NCBI GenBank assembly: GCA_905178155.1
Contig: CAJINV010000004.1
Coordinates: 10,523,655 to 10,587,654 of the forward strand
Direction of reading: 5' to 3'
Length of the DNA stretch: 64,000 nucleotides
DNA from: Amoebophrya sp. A120
Lineage: Eukaryota > Sar > Dinophyceae > Syndiniales > Amoebophryaceae
Positions 50,968 to 61,532 of this stretch are shown in pieces. Below the pieces are notes generated by a model. It was not told where the DNA came from. It searched no databases and worked only from the letters and a program-made list of their open reading frames with translations. Each line of letters opens with the position of its first letter. The first letter of the stretch is position 1. The translations under genes and the position numbers were made by a program.

Positions 50968-52905
50968 ATGTCGGTTAAAACAAACATGCTTTTACTAAGC
51001 TTGTCTTCGTGGCTCTGTGCAACTACCCTCCAGTGGCGTCTTCTGGTCACCGCACTGGACCACACCCGCTATGACGCAGCTTCCGATCATCTTCCTGTGA
51101 CCCGGTCGACGCAACAGCAGATCATGCTGGATGCGGACGCTCTATCGTTTTCTACTCTTGCTGCGACGGAGGATTATGATGGTAATTTGGGTCGTACGAT
51201 GAAGAGCGAAAACACGAAGAAACACGCGCACCACCACGGCCATCCTTACCACAAGAAGCAACGTGTCACGCCGCGTCATGACCACCAGCACGCGCAGAAG
51301 CCTACCACGGCTTACGCGTTCCAGCAGGAGCAGGCACGGCATCGTCATCGGTCGGTCTATCATGCAGCTGAAGAACAGCGTCTGTTGCGTAGCGAACAGC
51401 AGTACGACCAGCAGTCGCTTTCGAAGAAGCAGCACTTGCGCAGGACAGCAGGGGCCAAGAAGGTTAATGAAAATGTTTCGCCCCTCCACCCCGACGCTAC
51501 AACAACTACTACCGCGAAGGCGAGGCGCACGAAAGGAGATAGGAGGATGTCGTCCTTTTCCTCTGCCAGTGCAGCATCGGACTTGGGCGAAAGCATGATG
51601 CTCGTCGCGAAAAGAAATCCTTTTCACCGCATGGAAGCGAAGAACTTTTCCGACCTGCTGCAGAAGCTGCGTCTCGGTGCTGCTGCAAGCACCACTTCCA
51701 GAAGTGCATCGAACACCACGATCTCGGTGGGCGAGTGGTGCGACGCGGCGTCGGAGTCTGCCGCCGACGCGGCGGTCGTCGACACGGACTGCCAATCCAA
51801 GTGCGTGCAGGTGTTCGCAGAGTGCACTGGGTTGAGCGGCCCGGCGGAAACCTTCGACACGGCGACGAACCTGCCAACTTGCACCCTGGAGTCCGCAGCG
51901 TGCAACACGCGGGGGGAAGAGTGGCACACCACCTGTCTCGACGACGAAACCAAACTGAACGGCGCGTCCAAGATGCTCACGGAAAACATGGCCCTGACCG
52001 TCTGCGGCGCGAGCAACGTGCCCACGCCGACGATCAACAGTGAGTGCGGGATGGAGGAGAACGAGGACTGCCGCGCGGAGTGCGTGGAGGTGAACAGCTT
52101 CTGTTGGTCGGTCACGGAGGATGCCCAACTCGATGCACCCTACGGGTCGTGGTGGAACCCGGACGAGCCGTTCACCATCTGCCCTTTTATGTCGGCGGAG
52201 TGTCTGTGCCGGGCCAAGGACTACCGCAACAACCCAGCCTGCAAGGAGCCGCCGAAGAACTTGTTTTACGACGAGCTCATCGTCACCGTGCACAACGACC
52301 AGCTCCCCGGCTACGACGTGATCTCCGACCTCTGCGACAGCAGCTTCACGATTCCGCCGTTGCCCGCGGGAGATTTCGTCTGTCCGAGCGCCGCGGTCGA
52401 GGAGGCCCGGAAAAAGGACAACAACAAATTGATGATCATTTTGGCTGTTGTGGGGGCGGTGGTACTGCTGGGCGCGGGAGTCACCGTGTTCCTCATGCGG
52501 GGTGATGCGGCAGCAGTTTCGGAAGTAGATGGGGCGGCAGAAGCTGACGAGGCCGCGGGGAAGAACGACGATAATGTGGAGGGGAAGCCCGCGGGAGAGG
52601 GTGGCGCAGAGACGAAAGACGAGAAAAAAGAAGAAGCGGAGGGTAGTGCGGCGCCCGCAGCGGAAGGTGGTGCGGGGGAAGCAAAGGCGGAAGGAGGAGG
52701 CGCCCCTGGGGAGAAAGCAGAGGAAAGTGCAGCAGCGGAGACACCAGCGGAAAAAGCAGGCGATGCACCACCCGCGGAACCGGCTGCGGCGGCGGTAGTC
52801 CTTTTATTTCTCGATTTGTTTGGTCGCACTTATTTTCGGATGATAAACGAAGAAATCCATCTGCATCACCTCCGTTCTTGCACGGTGGCTCTAGTGTCTG
52901 CATGA
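50968..52905 (+). CDS. Secreted or surface single-pass membrane protein, intron-poor paralog
   Basis: One open frame of about 645 codons from the ATG at 50968, whose start (TNMLLLSLSSWLCATTLQW) is a clear signal peptide. Next come a His/Gln/Arg-rich region (HAHHHGHPYHKK), then a Cys-rich ectodomain with about 18 Cys in three related blocks (TDCQSKCVQVFAECTG; EDCRAECVEVNSFCW; CLCRAKDYRNNPACKEPPKN), a membrane span (LMIILAVVGAVVLLGAGVTVF) and a 110-residue Ala/Glu/Gly/Pro tail. The neighbour upstream has the same plan and shares LDADA near the N-terminus, a LLRSE motif and the last Cys block. The tail may be interrupted by a GT-AG intron starting near 52797, so the end at 52905 is uncertain. 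Function unknown. Confidence 0.72.
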   Translation: MSVKTNMLLLSLSSWLCATTLQWRLLVTALDHTRYDAASDHLPVTRSTQQQIMLDADALSFSTLAATEDYDGNLGRTMKSENTKKHAHHHGHPYHKKQRVTPRHDHQHAQKPTTAYAFQQEQARHRHRSVYHAAEEQRLLRSEQQYDQQSLSKKQHLRRTAGAKKVNENVSPLHPDATTTTTAKARRTKGDRRMSSFSSASAASDLGESMMLVAKRNPFHRMEAKNFSDLLQKLRLGAAASTTSRSASNTTISVGEWCDAASESAADAAVVDTDCQSKCVQVFAECTGLSGPAETFDTATNLPTCTLESAACNTRGEEWHTTCLDDETKLNGASKMLTENMALTVCGASNVPTPTINSECGMEENEDCRAECVEVNSFCWSVTEDAQLDAPYGSWWNPDEPFTICPFMSAECLCRAKDYRNNPACKEPPKNLFYDELIVTVHNDQLPGYDVISDLCDSSFTIPPLPAGDFVCPSAAVEEARKKDNNKLMIILAVVGAVVLLGAGVTVFLMRGDAAAVSEVDGAAEADEAAGKNDDNVEGKPAGEGGAETKDEKKEEAEGSAAPAAEGGAGEAKAEGGGAPGEKAEESAAAETPAEKAGDAPPAEPAAAAVVLLFLDLFGRTYFRMINEEIHLHHLRSCTVALVSA

Positions 52906-53481
52906 AAAAAAAAAAAATGCTCGTCAATTCACTACTTACAGGGATGAAGATAAGGCGGCACCACAGGGAGAAACGGTTTTGAAGTTTGGAAAGTTTGACA
53001 GAGCTGGTTGTCACAATCTAGTAGTTTCAACAACTATCAGCCTTATAAGAAACACAAAGAACACGATGGGAACTACTTGCAGAACTTTTCTAGCGGGAAG
53101 TGACGCGAGGTCGTTTCAAAGAAACAAACAGAACTAGTTCGGTCTTTAGATCTTTCACCTGCGCGAAACGAAGTCCGCAGTGGTTCTTCCCATACGCAAA
53201 CCCAAGTTTGTTCCGAACTTTTGTGTCCAAAGCTTTTGTGCTTTTTGAATTTTCAGCTTCGCGTTCTCAGAGGCATACATCGATCTTATTTTTTCTGGTG
53301 TCGCTGTCGTCTCTGACCACCACGTGTTGCCTTTTGTAACTAGCGCGCCCAGCTGGCATGGATCAAATTTAAAATTTAGCAAAGAAGATGAAACGAGGAG
53401 TACAACGGATAGTTGTGATCAGGAATAAAAAGCAGACACACGACACGTGAAGAAGATCATATTCTGCAGAAGAAAGTAAAC
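52906..53481. other. Intergenic, possible last exon of the upstream gene
   Basis: An AG at about 52940 after T/A-rich sequence could open a final exon of the surface protein. Otherwise nothing recognised. Confidence 0.4.
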
Positions 53482-55491
53482 ATGATTACCTGGGTGGAGC
53501 GCAGCGCCGAGAGTAGCAGTCCTGGCGCCCACAATGCGAATCACCAGAACTTCCCCGTTGGGGGTCTTGCCGTCCCGGAGGCGCTGGTTATGTCATATCA
53601 AAATGAAAAATCCCCCCTCCCCATATCAAAACGGAATTTCTGATGCTGGATCTGTGTACACAAATGCGCTCTGTATTGCAGGAAGGCACTGTGGCCAGAT
53701 ACCCAGCCTAGGCAGAGGCGTCTGGGTCTAGTTGTTCAGCATGGCAAACAGCTCCCCTTTAGGCCAAACAGCATGACAAACGGCGTCCATAATGGCGCGG
53801 CAGCTTCCGCCTTTGTCTTCTTGCAGCACAAATGTGATTTGTGGCCTCAAATCAGCAACGCAAATTTTCGGAAACATACCGTTTCAATATGGGGAGGGAG
53901 AGTTTTTCCTTTCGATATGTCATCCTCTGGCTCAACATCTGCCGCCGTGCATCACGGGGATACTATGTTGGCCGCCCACGTGGAAACGCAGCGGCACCGA
54001 GGAGCACCACCTGAAGGAGCCGTTGGACATCAGTTGTCTTCGGGGCCAGCATTGTTTCCCACTTCACGACACAAGAAGTTGAGAACCATTCCGTTCCAGA
54101 CCACGCAGCGGCATGTGCTGGCTATCTGGGTACTACTCATCATTTTCGTCCTCCTCGCCCCATGGCGAAGATTTTTCTCGGAAGATAAAGCGGACCAGGG
54201 AAATAACAGCGCCAGTAGTACAACCGAGTCGGATCATCCTCAACAGCAGAGCGACAACAGCCCTGGAAGTACAACAAGCACCACTTCTTCTGATACTGCT
54301 TCGGCAACAGGAGATCCAGACCTCCCGCCGCGAGTTGACCTGCTTCTCCACCACGAACTGTCCAACAGTTACGTTTTTCTCGGCGCGAGGCAGCATGTGC
54401 TCTTACTCCTCTGCTTGCTAATTGCCACGACGACGACGCGGCACGTGATCCTGCTCCAAGACCGGATTGTTCTTCACCTCGGCCCGTTTCCCGTGTGCTT
54501 GTTCCTGATCCGGATTCCCTACACGGCGATTCTGAGTGTCGACGTGCGACAGTCGTTTGACACCTGCGGCGGGAAGTGTTGCTGTAGTCTTGTTGGAGGG
54601 CGCAAGAAAACTGACGCAGCAGTGGATTGTTCTGGTCAAGATCTGGGGATGGACGATAGAACGCTGCCGAAACTACATACGAAAAAAGGCCTTTGGAAAA
54701 CATTCACCGACAGCCCGTTTTGGTTCTACCGCAGCTGGCTATACACTGGCTGTCCGATTTTCGGTGGGCATCATCAACTCGGGAGTTGCTGTCCCGCGGC
54801 TGTTGCACTGTTGGTGCAGCAGGCATCCAGGCGAGTGGAGCTGTTGACACATGCGGTTTTTTCAGGGAAGAAAGTTCTTCCAGTTCCGGACAGGAACCAT
54901 TATCATTCAGGACAGTCTCCGACACCACCGCGCAAAAAACACGAGTTTCTGTTCCTACGCGTCAACATTTCGGCGGTCGAGCGGCAGGCGTGGCAAGAAA
55001 GGAAAATCGCACACGCACATTTGCTTCCATCACCTCGCGGGGGAGAGGCTGGTGCAACAGCATCTTCAGTGAAAATAACACCAGATCAGGGAGCACCGCC
55101 AGCACTGAACACCATGGGCGATAAACCTCAGTTAGAAGGTATCCAGATGGTCAGCTCGGAAAAGAAAAATGATCATGATGTGGTAATGAACAACCTCGAC
55201 TTAGAACAGGGAACTCTCCTCAGCGCCGGTATTAGGTCGGGTAGTTTCCAAAGTACTGATGTGATACAAGAAATCTGCGTTGCTATTCCAGATGCGGATT
55301 TGGTGCAGCAATTTATCGAGCAGAAGTGGTACCAAGATTGCGAGTGCTCCACCTTAACTGAGGCGGTCTGGGTGCCGTGCGACGGATACTACGACATCTT
55401 GCAGGGCAGGAAAACGAGCTGTTACTCAGGCTGGTTCCGCTTGTACGCTGCTTTGGGGAAATGTAGAAAGGCAGTGGGTGTTCGTTTCTGA
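53482..55491 (+). CDS. Membrane protein with PH-like segment, unknown function
   Basis: Two exons, 53482-53595 and 53923-55491, joined across a family E introner to give 560 aa (...EALVMSSSGSTS...). Two or three hydrophobic segments are seen: HVLAIWVLLIIFVLLAPW, then HVLLLLCLLIATTTTRHVILL. Immediately after comes DRIVLHLGPFPVCLFLIRIPYTAILSVDV, which resembles the strand pattern of bacterial-type PH (YdbT/YdbS-like) membrane domains. A Ser/Thr/Gln-rich stretch separates the first two hydrophobic segments. The C-terminal 60 residues are Cys-containing. No family assignment is safe. Confidence 0.7.
53596..53917. mobile_element. Introner element, family E (322 bp)
   Basis: Starts TATCAAAATGAAAAATCCCC, ends GGGAGAGTTTTTCCTTTCGATA. 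Flanked by TGTCA twice (53591-53595, 53918-53922). Confidence 0.92.
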
Positions 55492-55685
55492 AGATCCTTT
55501 GTTGTGGTCCCTTAGATCTTCTCAGTAATTTTCGTTGACCTAGACCTTACGATCCTACCTTTCGTTCCCCACTGCAGTAAAAGAAAAACAACCTGCTGGA
55601 TCGAGTTTGAGTTCCGCCGCTTGCCCTCCTAAAAAAAACAATGGTTGCGTATTGTGGAAAAAAGTAGCATTCGCTCAATTGTCAT

Positions 55686-58267
55686 ATGCTGAAGAAAAGA
55701 AAACTCATGGCGGTGGAAAAGGAACTGAGCGCTGACGCCGCGACCACCAGCGATGCGGGGCAGGCGCAGCTGTGGGCGTACAAGGACAAGCTCAGTGCGG
55801 AGGAAAAACAATCGCTGCAGGAGCAGATTTCCGCGCTCGATCTGAAGCAGCTCAACGCGCTGTTTCTAACCGCCACGAAGAAGCACTTTGGAACGGGAAT
55901 AAAGGATGAGGAACGAGGCTCATTACTACCCGAGGAAGATGAACTCTCGCCTCCGACAAAAGTGCAAACGCTGGAAACCCTGGATCCAGCTGAAGTCAAA
56001 CGCCTCGAGGGGCTAGGTGAGGTGTTTTTCTTGGGAAAGTTTGCTCCACATTGTTTTTCTTGTGAAACTGCAGGGCTGCATAGTACATGGTAGTATTCGA
56101 CGTGTTGCAGTTTTCATGCAACGCGAGCAAGCTTCTAAAAACAGTATGATCTTCCCATTGTCCAGATCCTCATCCTTTGCAGATTCATTGGTTTCATCCA
56201 ACCCACTTCCAGGTCGCACTGCCATTTCCGGCGGCAAAGTTGCGGCCCTCTGTCTCGGCGGCGGCGCTGGCACCCGGTTGGGGATCGACGGGCCAAAGGG
56301 CCTTTTCCACCTACCGCAGCTTCCCTCCAGAAAATGTCTGTTCCAGCTCTTCGCCGAGAGGATCAAACGATTGAAAAAGCTCTGCAACGCGACCACCCTC
56401 CCGTTTGTCATCATGACCAGCCCGCTGAACCACAAGGCGACCACGAAATTTTTCGCCGAAAACTCCTACTTCGGACTGCCACCAAACGAGTGTTTGTTCT
56501 TCCCGCAGGGCACGCTCCCCGCGTTCGACTACGAAGGGAAAATCCTGTTAGAAACGCGGTCGACCATTTCCCTCAGCCCCGACGGGAACGGCGGTGTTTA
56601 CCCGGCCTTGGAGAGATCCGGGGTGCTGTCCAAGTTGAAGTCCTTCGGGATCGACTACCTGCACCTCTTCGGCGTCGACAACATCCTCGTCCGCCCCGCG
56701 TATCATTTGTGAAAACGTCCCCACCCCATAGTTGTCATCCAATTCTGCATGCCAAAAAAGTCTCTCATGCGGAGCCCCATGAGAAGCATTTTCTGGTCGT
56801 GTTTTGGAATTTGTGATGCTATAATCAGCAAAATATGCTAGATCTGTGATGCTTCTGAACTACCAAAAGAGGATTATACTACAAGGACAAACTTGCCATG
56901 CGAAACAACCAAAGACGGCTAATTTGTCTAGCGGACTTGACTCTGGTGTGGGGACGTTTTTACTTAGGATACCGCGGACCCCCGGTTTATCGGCTACCTG
57001 ATCGACCAGAAGGCGGAAGTGGGGAACAAGTCCGTGTTATGAATTGCAAAAATGTCTGGGTCTGGAAGATTGCGAGACTTGTCATGCTGATCTGGCATGG
57101 CCCTTAAATCTGTGTATGTAGCGCTTAGGGCCCTTCCGTACGGCCATTTGTATGTCCCGCAACGGGGAGGTTCGCCTAAGTCGGTCACTTGTATGCGAGG
57201 CGTTGGGTTACCCGGTCGGCAGAGCCGATCCACAACGAACGAACGTGGCCACAAACAGCCTCTCTCGCCTGTCATGCAAAAACACAGTTTCTCACGCGGA
57301 AGACGCAGCAGGGAAGCACGAAAAAGCTTGTCATGCTTGGCGGCGCATTACGATGCATTTGTTATTGACTGTCTTGCATCACAAGTTTCCAGACCCAGAC
57401 ATTTTTGCATTTGATACGTGTGGAAGGCCGATCCGGAGGAGAAGGTCGGGGTGATCGCGAAGAGAGCGGACAAGTACTGCGTCGTGGAGTACAGCGAACT
57501 CTCCGGGAAGCACAAGAATCTCCGGGACGAAAACAGCAACGCACTGTTGTTCGGCGCGGGTAACATCTGCAACCACTTGTTCAAGTTGGATTTTTTGGAG
57601 CAAACGGTTTTGCCCAACATGGAGAACAGCTACCACGTGGCGGAAAAGAAAATACCGGTCGCGGACGATGGAAACGAGGGGAAAACGTCGAAAAAGCCGG
57701 AGAAGAACAACGGGATAAAACTGGAAACCTTTGTGTTCGACGTGTTCCCCTTGACGGACAGAATGGCGATTTTGGAATGCAAACGCGACGAAGAGTTCGC
57801 GCCGATCAAAAACGCGGAGGGCACGGACTCACCCGCGACGGCGTGGTATCAAATGCAAAAATGTCTGGGTCTGGAAGAATGCAACTTGTGATGCTATTTT
57901 TGGAATCCAAAAAAATCTGTATTGCATGAGCAGCAAAGGGAGTCGATTTTTGCTACGTGGAGAGGGGATTTGTCATGCTGAGCAGGCATCAAGATGCCAT
58001 CAAAAAATCAGTGACGCTAGGGCATGCATCACAGACATCATGGCTCATGCAAAATGTGCATGACAAGCTCCGAGTCTTCCAGACCCAGACATTTTTGCAC
58101 TTGATACGTGGGACATGATATCAAAATTGCACAAATCCTGGGTCGAGGCCGCGGGCGGGAAGTGCGAGGGTTCGGTGGAGGTGTCGCCGTTGGTCTCCTA
58201 TTCTGGGGAGGGCTTGGAGGACCTTGTAAAAGGGAAGACGTTCCCTGATGGGGCGGAGATAAAGTGA
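55686..58267 (+). CDS. UAP1: UDP-N-acetylhexosamine pyrophosphorylase
   Basis: Five exons: 55686-56016, 56213-56700, 56977-57037, 57422-57846 and 58112-58267; 1461 nt, 486 aa. The enzyme makes UDP-GlcNAc from UTP and GlcNAc-1-phosphate, the donor for chitin, N-glycans and GPI anchors. The nucleotide-binding loop LCLGGGAGTRLG ends at residue 134 and is followed by PKGLF. FVIMTSPLNHKATTKFF, CLFFPQGTLPAFD, PDGNGGVYPAL and HLFGVDNILVRPADPRFIGY match the family in order; near the end are YCVVEYSEL, FVFDVFPLTDRMAILECKRDEEFAPIKN and DSPATA. Length is near that of the fungal enzymes. One intron (56017-56212) is GT-AG in phase 1; the other three are introners. An alternative start is the ATG at 55707. 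Confidence 0.95.
56701..56971. mobile_element. Introner element, family C (271 bp)
   Basis: Starts TATCATTTGTGAAAACGTCC, ends GGGACGTTTTTACTTAGGATA. Flanked by CCGCG twice. Joins ...ILVRPADPRFIG.... Confidence 0.93.
57038..57416. mobile_element. Introner element, family A (379 bp)
   Basis: Starts TATGAATTGCAAAAATGTCT, ends AGACATTTTTGCATTTGATA. Flanked by CGTGT twice (57033-57037, 57417-57421). Joins ...NKSVWKADPEE.... It is longer than most copies, with extra internal sequence near 57120-57250. Confidence 0.94.
57847..58106. mobile_element. Introner element, family A (260 bp)
   Basis: Starts TATCAAATGCAAAAATGTCT, ends AGACATTTTTGCACTTGATA. Flanked by CGTGG twice. Joins ...PATAWDMISKLH.... 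Confidence 0.95.
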
Positions 58268-58661
58268 ACATTTAGTACGAGGTAGCAGTGCTAATTACAG
58301 CTTGTGAATCAATGTATCATGCAGCGCCGGATTTTCATTTTGGTTTTGGTCAAATGATTTTCTCAAGGACCAAGGTTCAGACAGGGACAGCGCTGCAAAG
58401 ACGATATCTTTTGCAGGGAGATAATCATGGTCATGATCCATTGCTGCAGCACGAGCAGCGGCACAGTCGTGCCGACCGAAAGCGCGGCTCACCTCTGGTT
58501 TTGTTCTAAGAGAGCGCAGGTCCTTTTCGCAATGTCGCGCATCAGAATGTTTTTGTTCCAAGAATGTTGTCTTTTGCCCAAAAACCTCCTAGCTGCGCCT
58601 CGAAGACAGGAGTAGCGAAAATAAATTCCAACTTACAATGTAGACAACTGCTGCAAACAAA

Positions 58662-59419
58662 ATGAGTAGTCGCGATCTCCAATCCCGGGGCAGTTCGCGG
58701 CCGTCTTCCAGCAAGTCGACGGGGACAAAGGCCAGCACCTCGAACCAGAGCGGGCGGCAGTCGGAGCCGAAGGTACTGAAAGGCAAGGACCTGGAAGCGT
58801 TTAAAATTCGGACCGCCTACGCAAACGGGACTTTTTTTGTGTACGGTGCGTGGCAGAACAACGACGTTTTCCGCGCGCTGCTCGACCGGGTTCCAGACAA
58901 GGAAATGGCGCTGTTACTATCAGAAAACGTCTACGGGCCGTACAGCATACGAGACACCAACGAATGCGCGTTATCGCCGGTGTACGTGCCGTTCACCAGC
59001 CCGTCACCGGAGGATCAGGTCGTGCTTGGGCAGATGGTGAATGGTATAGAGGTTATTGTAAGCATGATCAAGAGTTTGTTCTTGACAAGCATCCCGATCT
59101 GAATTGACTAAATTGAAATCACGATGTAAATCACGATGCTACGATGATGATTCAAAATGAGGTCTCATGCAAATCACGATGTTCATGAGAAGGAACAAAA
59201 ATGAAGTTCACTCTAATCCCGCACTGTATACTAGTGACGATCAACGATTGTTGATCTGATATTTTTCATAAATTTAGGGTGATTAGAACAAATTTGAACT
59301 TTCATGTTTTACCCCCTTGACTGAGAACTCAAAATTTGTGTGTTGTTTGGAACGCTAAATTTTTCCCCACAGGCTGCGACGATAGTCACCATAGATTGAT
59401 TGCGACTAAGAAACACTGA
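58662..59419 (+). CDS. Small protein of unknown function, two exons
   Basis: Exon 1 runs 58662-59043 (MSSRDLQSRGSSRPSS..., a Ser-rich lead, then AYANGTFFVYGAWQNNDVF and LLSENVYGPYSIRDTNEC, which read like a folded domain). A GT follows in phase 1. The best acceptor, CCCCACAG at 59365-59372, opens a 16-codon exon ending at 59419. That join gives about 142 aa but is unproven; the real 3' end may have been displaced by the retroelement that starts just downstream. No family recognised. Confidence 0.5.
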
Positions 59420-59670
59420 ATCCCACCTAGATTCTGCTTGACATGCAAGATGGCCAGTGTTCACACCGCCCGCGTTTCTTCGTCGTTGATTGTCTTCACA
59501 CCGTGAAAATTCGGTTGACATTCTAACGGCACAGCCTTGAGCGCTGACACCAAGACACGACCAGTGCCAACACGACAACAACTACCAAGCCTGGTCCCCC
59601 CGCAACACGACAACACCTACCAAGCCAGGACCAGAACCAAACCACCAACCACACCAAGACCCGCAGGAAG

Positions 59671-60314
59671 GTACTAAAAGCACGAAGAAAAATAAAGAAA
59701 ATTTTGAATTTTTGGTAGTGTTTTTGAATAGAATTTTTGTTTGAATTTGAACTAAAAATTTAGGCAAAATAACCCCCAGCCACCGAGTTCAAATCAACCA
59801 ACAGTGGTGATTTGCTGCCGTGATATCAATTGCTGATACACGGTCAGAGGCTGTTTGAAAGTAAGAGAGAATTTGTAATCATACACCTACACAGGTGCAA
59901 GAGAGACAAAGCGACCAAAGGTGCGCGCTACGAAGCCCGTAACCTTTGCCGAAGCATCGAGCGAGGAACAAGACAGGTACTAAAATTGTACTTATTTTCG
60001 GTCTGTTTTCTAAAATCATTGGAAATTTTGAATGCGAGCACACATGGCAAGAGCACAAAAATCGCATGTTAATCCTCCCCAACAAAAACTATTACAGTTT
60101 TGGGCGGCGGATTTAACGTACCGAGCAGCAGGCCGGTACAAGAGCAAGGACCCGACAGCAGGCCACGAAAAAGGTACTGAATTACATCGGTTTTTGAAAA
60201 TAGAAGTCTAAGCGTAATTCTGATTTTGTCTGTAATTGCATCGTGAATTCAACAAGATGATCGCATTTGAAATGCTGAATACCATCTGAATTCGATTGCA
60301 AATTTCTTGTACAG
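59671..60314 (+). other. Leader of the copia-like element with three apparent GT-AG introns
   Basis: Three donors share AAG or CAG followed by GTACT: 59671, 59977 and 60174. Plausible acceptors are at about 59779 (CCCCCAG), about 60110-60125 and 60314 (TTGTACAG). The final segment is in frame with gag (VAAYACTEYNRRH then the gag ATG), so gag may have a spliced N-terminus. Confidence 0.45.
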
Positions 60315-60383
60315 GTAGCCGCCTACGCGTGTACCGAGTACAACAGACGACACAACCGCGACGCGCGTGCTCATCGTGAAAAG

Positions 60384-61532
60384 ATGGGGGCGCCGGGTGA
60401 TGACCATCGTCCGAGCACTTCCGGCACCGTCGGAATGCTGTACGACGCGGAACACGAGGGAGAAACTGGAAAGGACTTCCAGACGTTCAAGGGTAGCGTG
60501 ATCGCTCAGGCGTTCTCGTTGAACATCGGTCCCCAGTTCAAAGAGGACTTAGAAGGAAAAGTCTGCATGGACAAGTGGGATGAGGTCGATCAGTTAGCCT
60601 GCGACCAGTGGGTTGCTGACGGCAAACACGAAAACGACTTCTGGCCCACCTACACAACCGAAGTGCGCTCAGCTTACGCGAAGTTGTATGGTACAGTATT
60701 CAAATCCTTAACCGGAAAGGCCCGAGCCAAAGCTCAGGACATTCAGGAAGAGCCCGGGGCTGACGCGTGTGTAGTCTGGTTGATGCTTCAGATCAAGGAA
60801 AAGGCTAACCCGCAGACCGCCGGTGCCCGCCGCATGTTGATCAAGGAATATTTCAACAGCAAGCAGGGTGAAGATGAAACCGTGGAAGAACATATTGACA
60901 AACTGAAGAACTTCTGGAATTTCAAACTGGGCGCTAAAGTTACGGCCGAAGAGTTACGCTATCACTGTATCTTCGGGAACATGCGCGAGGAATTCGATGA
61001 GTGCAACAAGCGTGCCTTGGCTAATGGATTCAGTTTCGAAGAAACCAAGAATCATATGGTCGAGGAAGAACGCGCTCTGTCTAGCAACGGAGAGACCACG
61101 AAGCACAAAGCTAATCTGGTCCGCAACAAGAATTCTCGCAACCAGCATGGCCCGCGCCCGGATCACGTTCAGAAGAACCGTGAGAAGCAGATGTTCTCCA
61201 ATATGTTGAAGAAAGAGATGCCGAGTCTGATCCAGCAAGCCGCTGCGAATCTGATCGCGCAAAATCCGAACTTGACCCAGAATCACACTGCTGGTAGCAA
61301 TGACGACAGTCATGCGGCCAATTACGCAGGAGATTCCAAGTGGTGTTCGAATTGCAATTCGGAATCCCACAACACCAAGGATTGCTGGTACAAAAACGGC
61401 AATAAGGTCAATAACAAGTCTTCCAATAAGAATTCCGGTAAGGGTAACAACACGAATACTGTTCGCAAGGGCAACGACAAGCCGAAGGGTGGAGGTAAGA
61501 AAGGAAAAGGAAAGAAGGGTAGGAAATACTGA
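60384..61532 (+). CDS. Gag of the Ty1/copia-like element
   Basis: A 382-residue protein. The first 240 residues are helical, in the style of copia capsid (KEYFNSKQGEDETVEEHIDK is the family's UBN2-like region). A Gln/Asn-rich linker follows, then one zinc knuckle WCSNCNSESHNTKDCWYK with C-x2-C-x4-H-x4-C spacing, and a Lys/Gly/Asn-rich basic tail. It forms the particle shell and packages element RNA. It ends with TGA at 61530-61532, and pol continues in the same frame. Confidence 0.9.
   Translation: MGAPGDDHRPSTSGTVGMLYDAEHEGETGKDFQTFKGSVIAQAFSLNIGPQFKEDLEGKVCMDKWDEVDQLACDQWVADGKHENDFWPTYTTEVRSAYAKLYGTVFKSLTGKARAKAQDIQEEPGADACVVWLMLQIKEKANPQTAGARRMLIKEYFNSKQGEDETVEEHIDKLKNFWNFKLGAKVTAEELRYHCIFGNMREEFDECNKRALANGFSFEETKNHMVEEERALSSNGETTKHKANLVRNKNSRNQHGPRPDHVQKNREKQMFSNMLKKEMPSLIQQAAANLIAQNPNLTQNHTAGSNDDSHAANYAGDSKWCSNCNSESHNTKDCWYKNGNKVNNKSSNKNSGKGNNTNTVRKGNDKPKGGGKKGKGKKGRKY

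Noticed and set aside
51142-52293. 383-codon minus-strand frame
   Set aside because: Antisense to the Cys-rich surface protein gene, a by-product of high GC at third positions.
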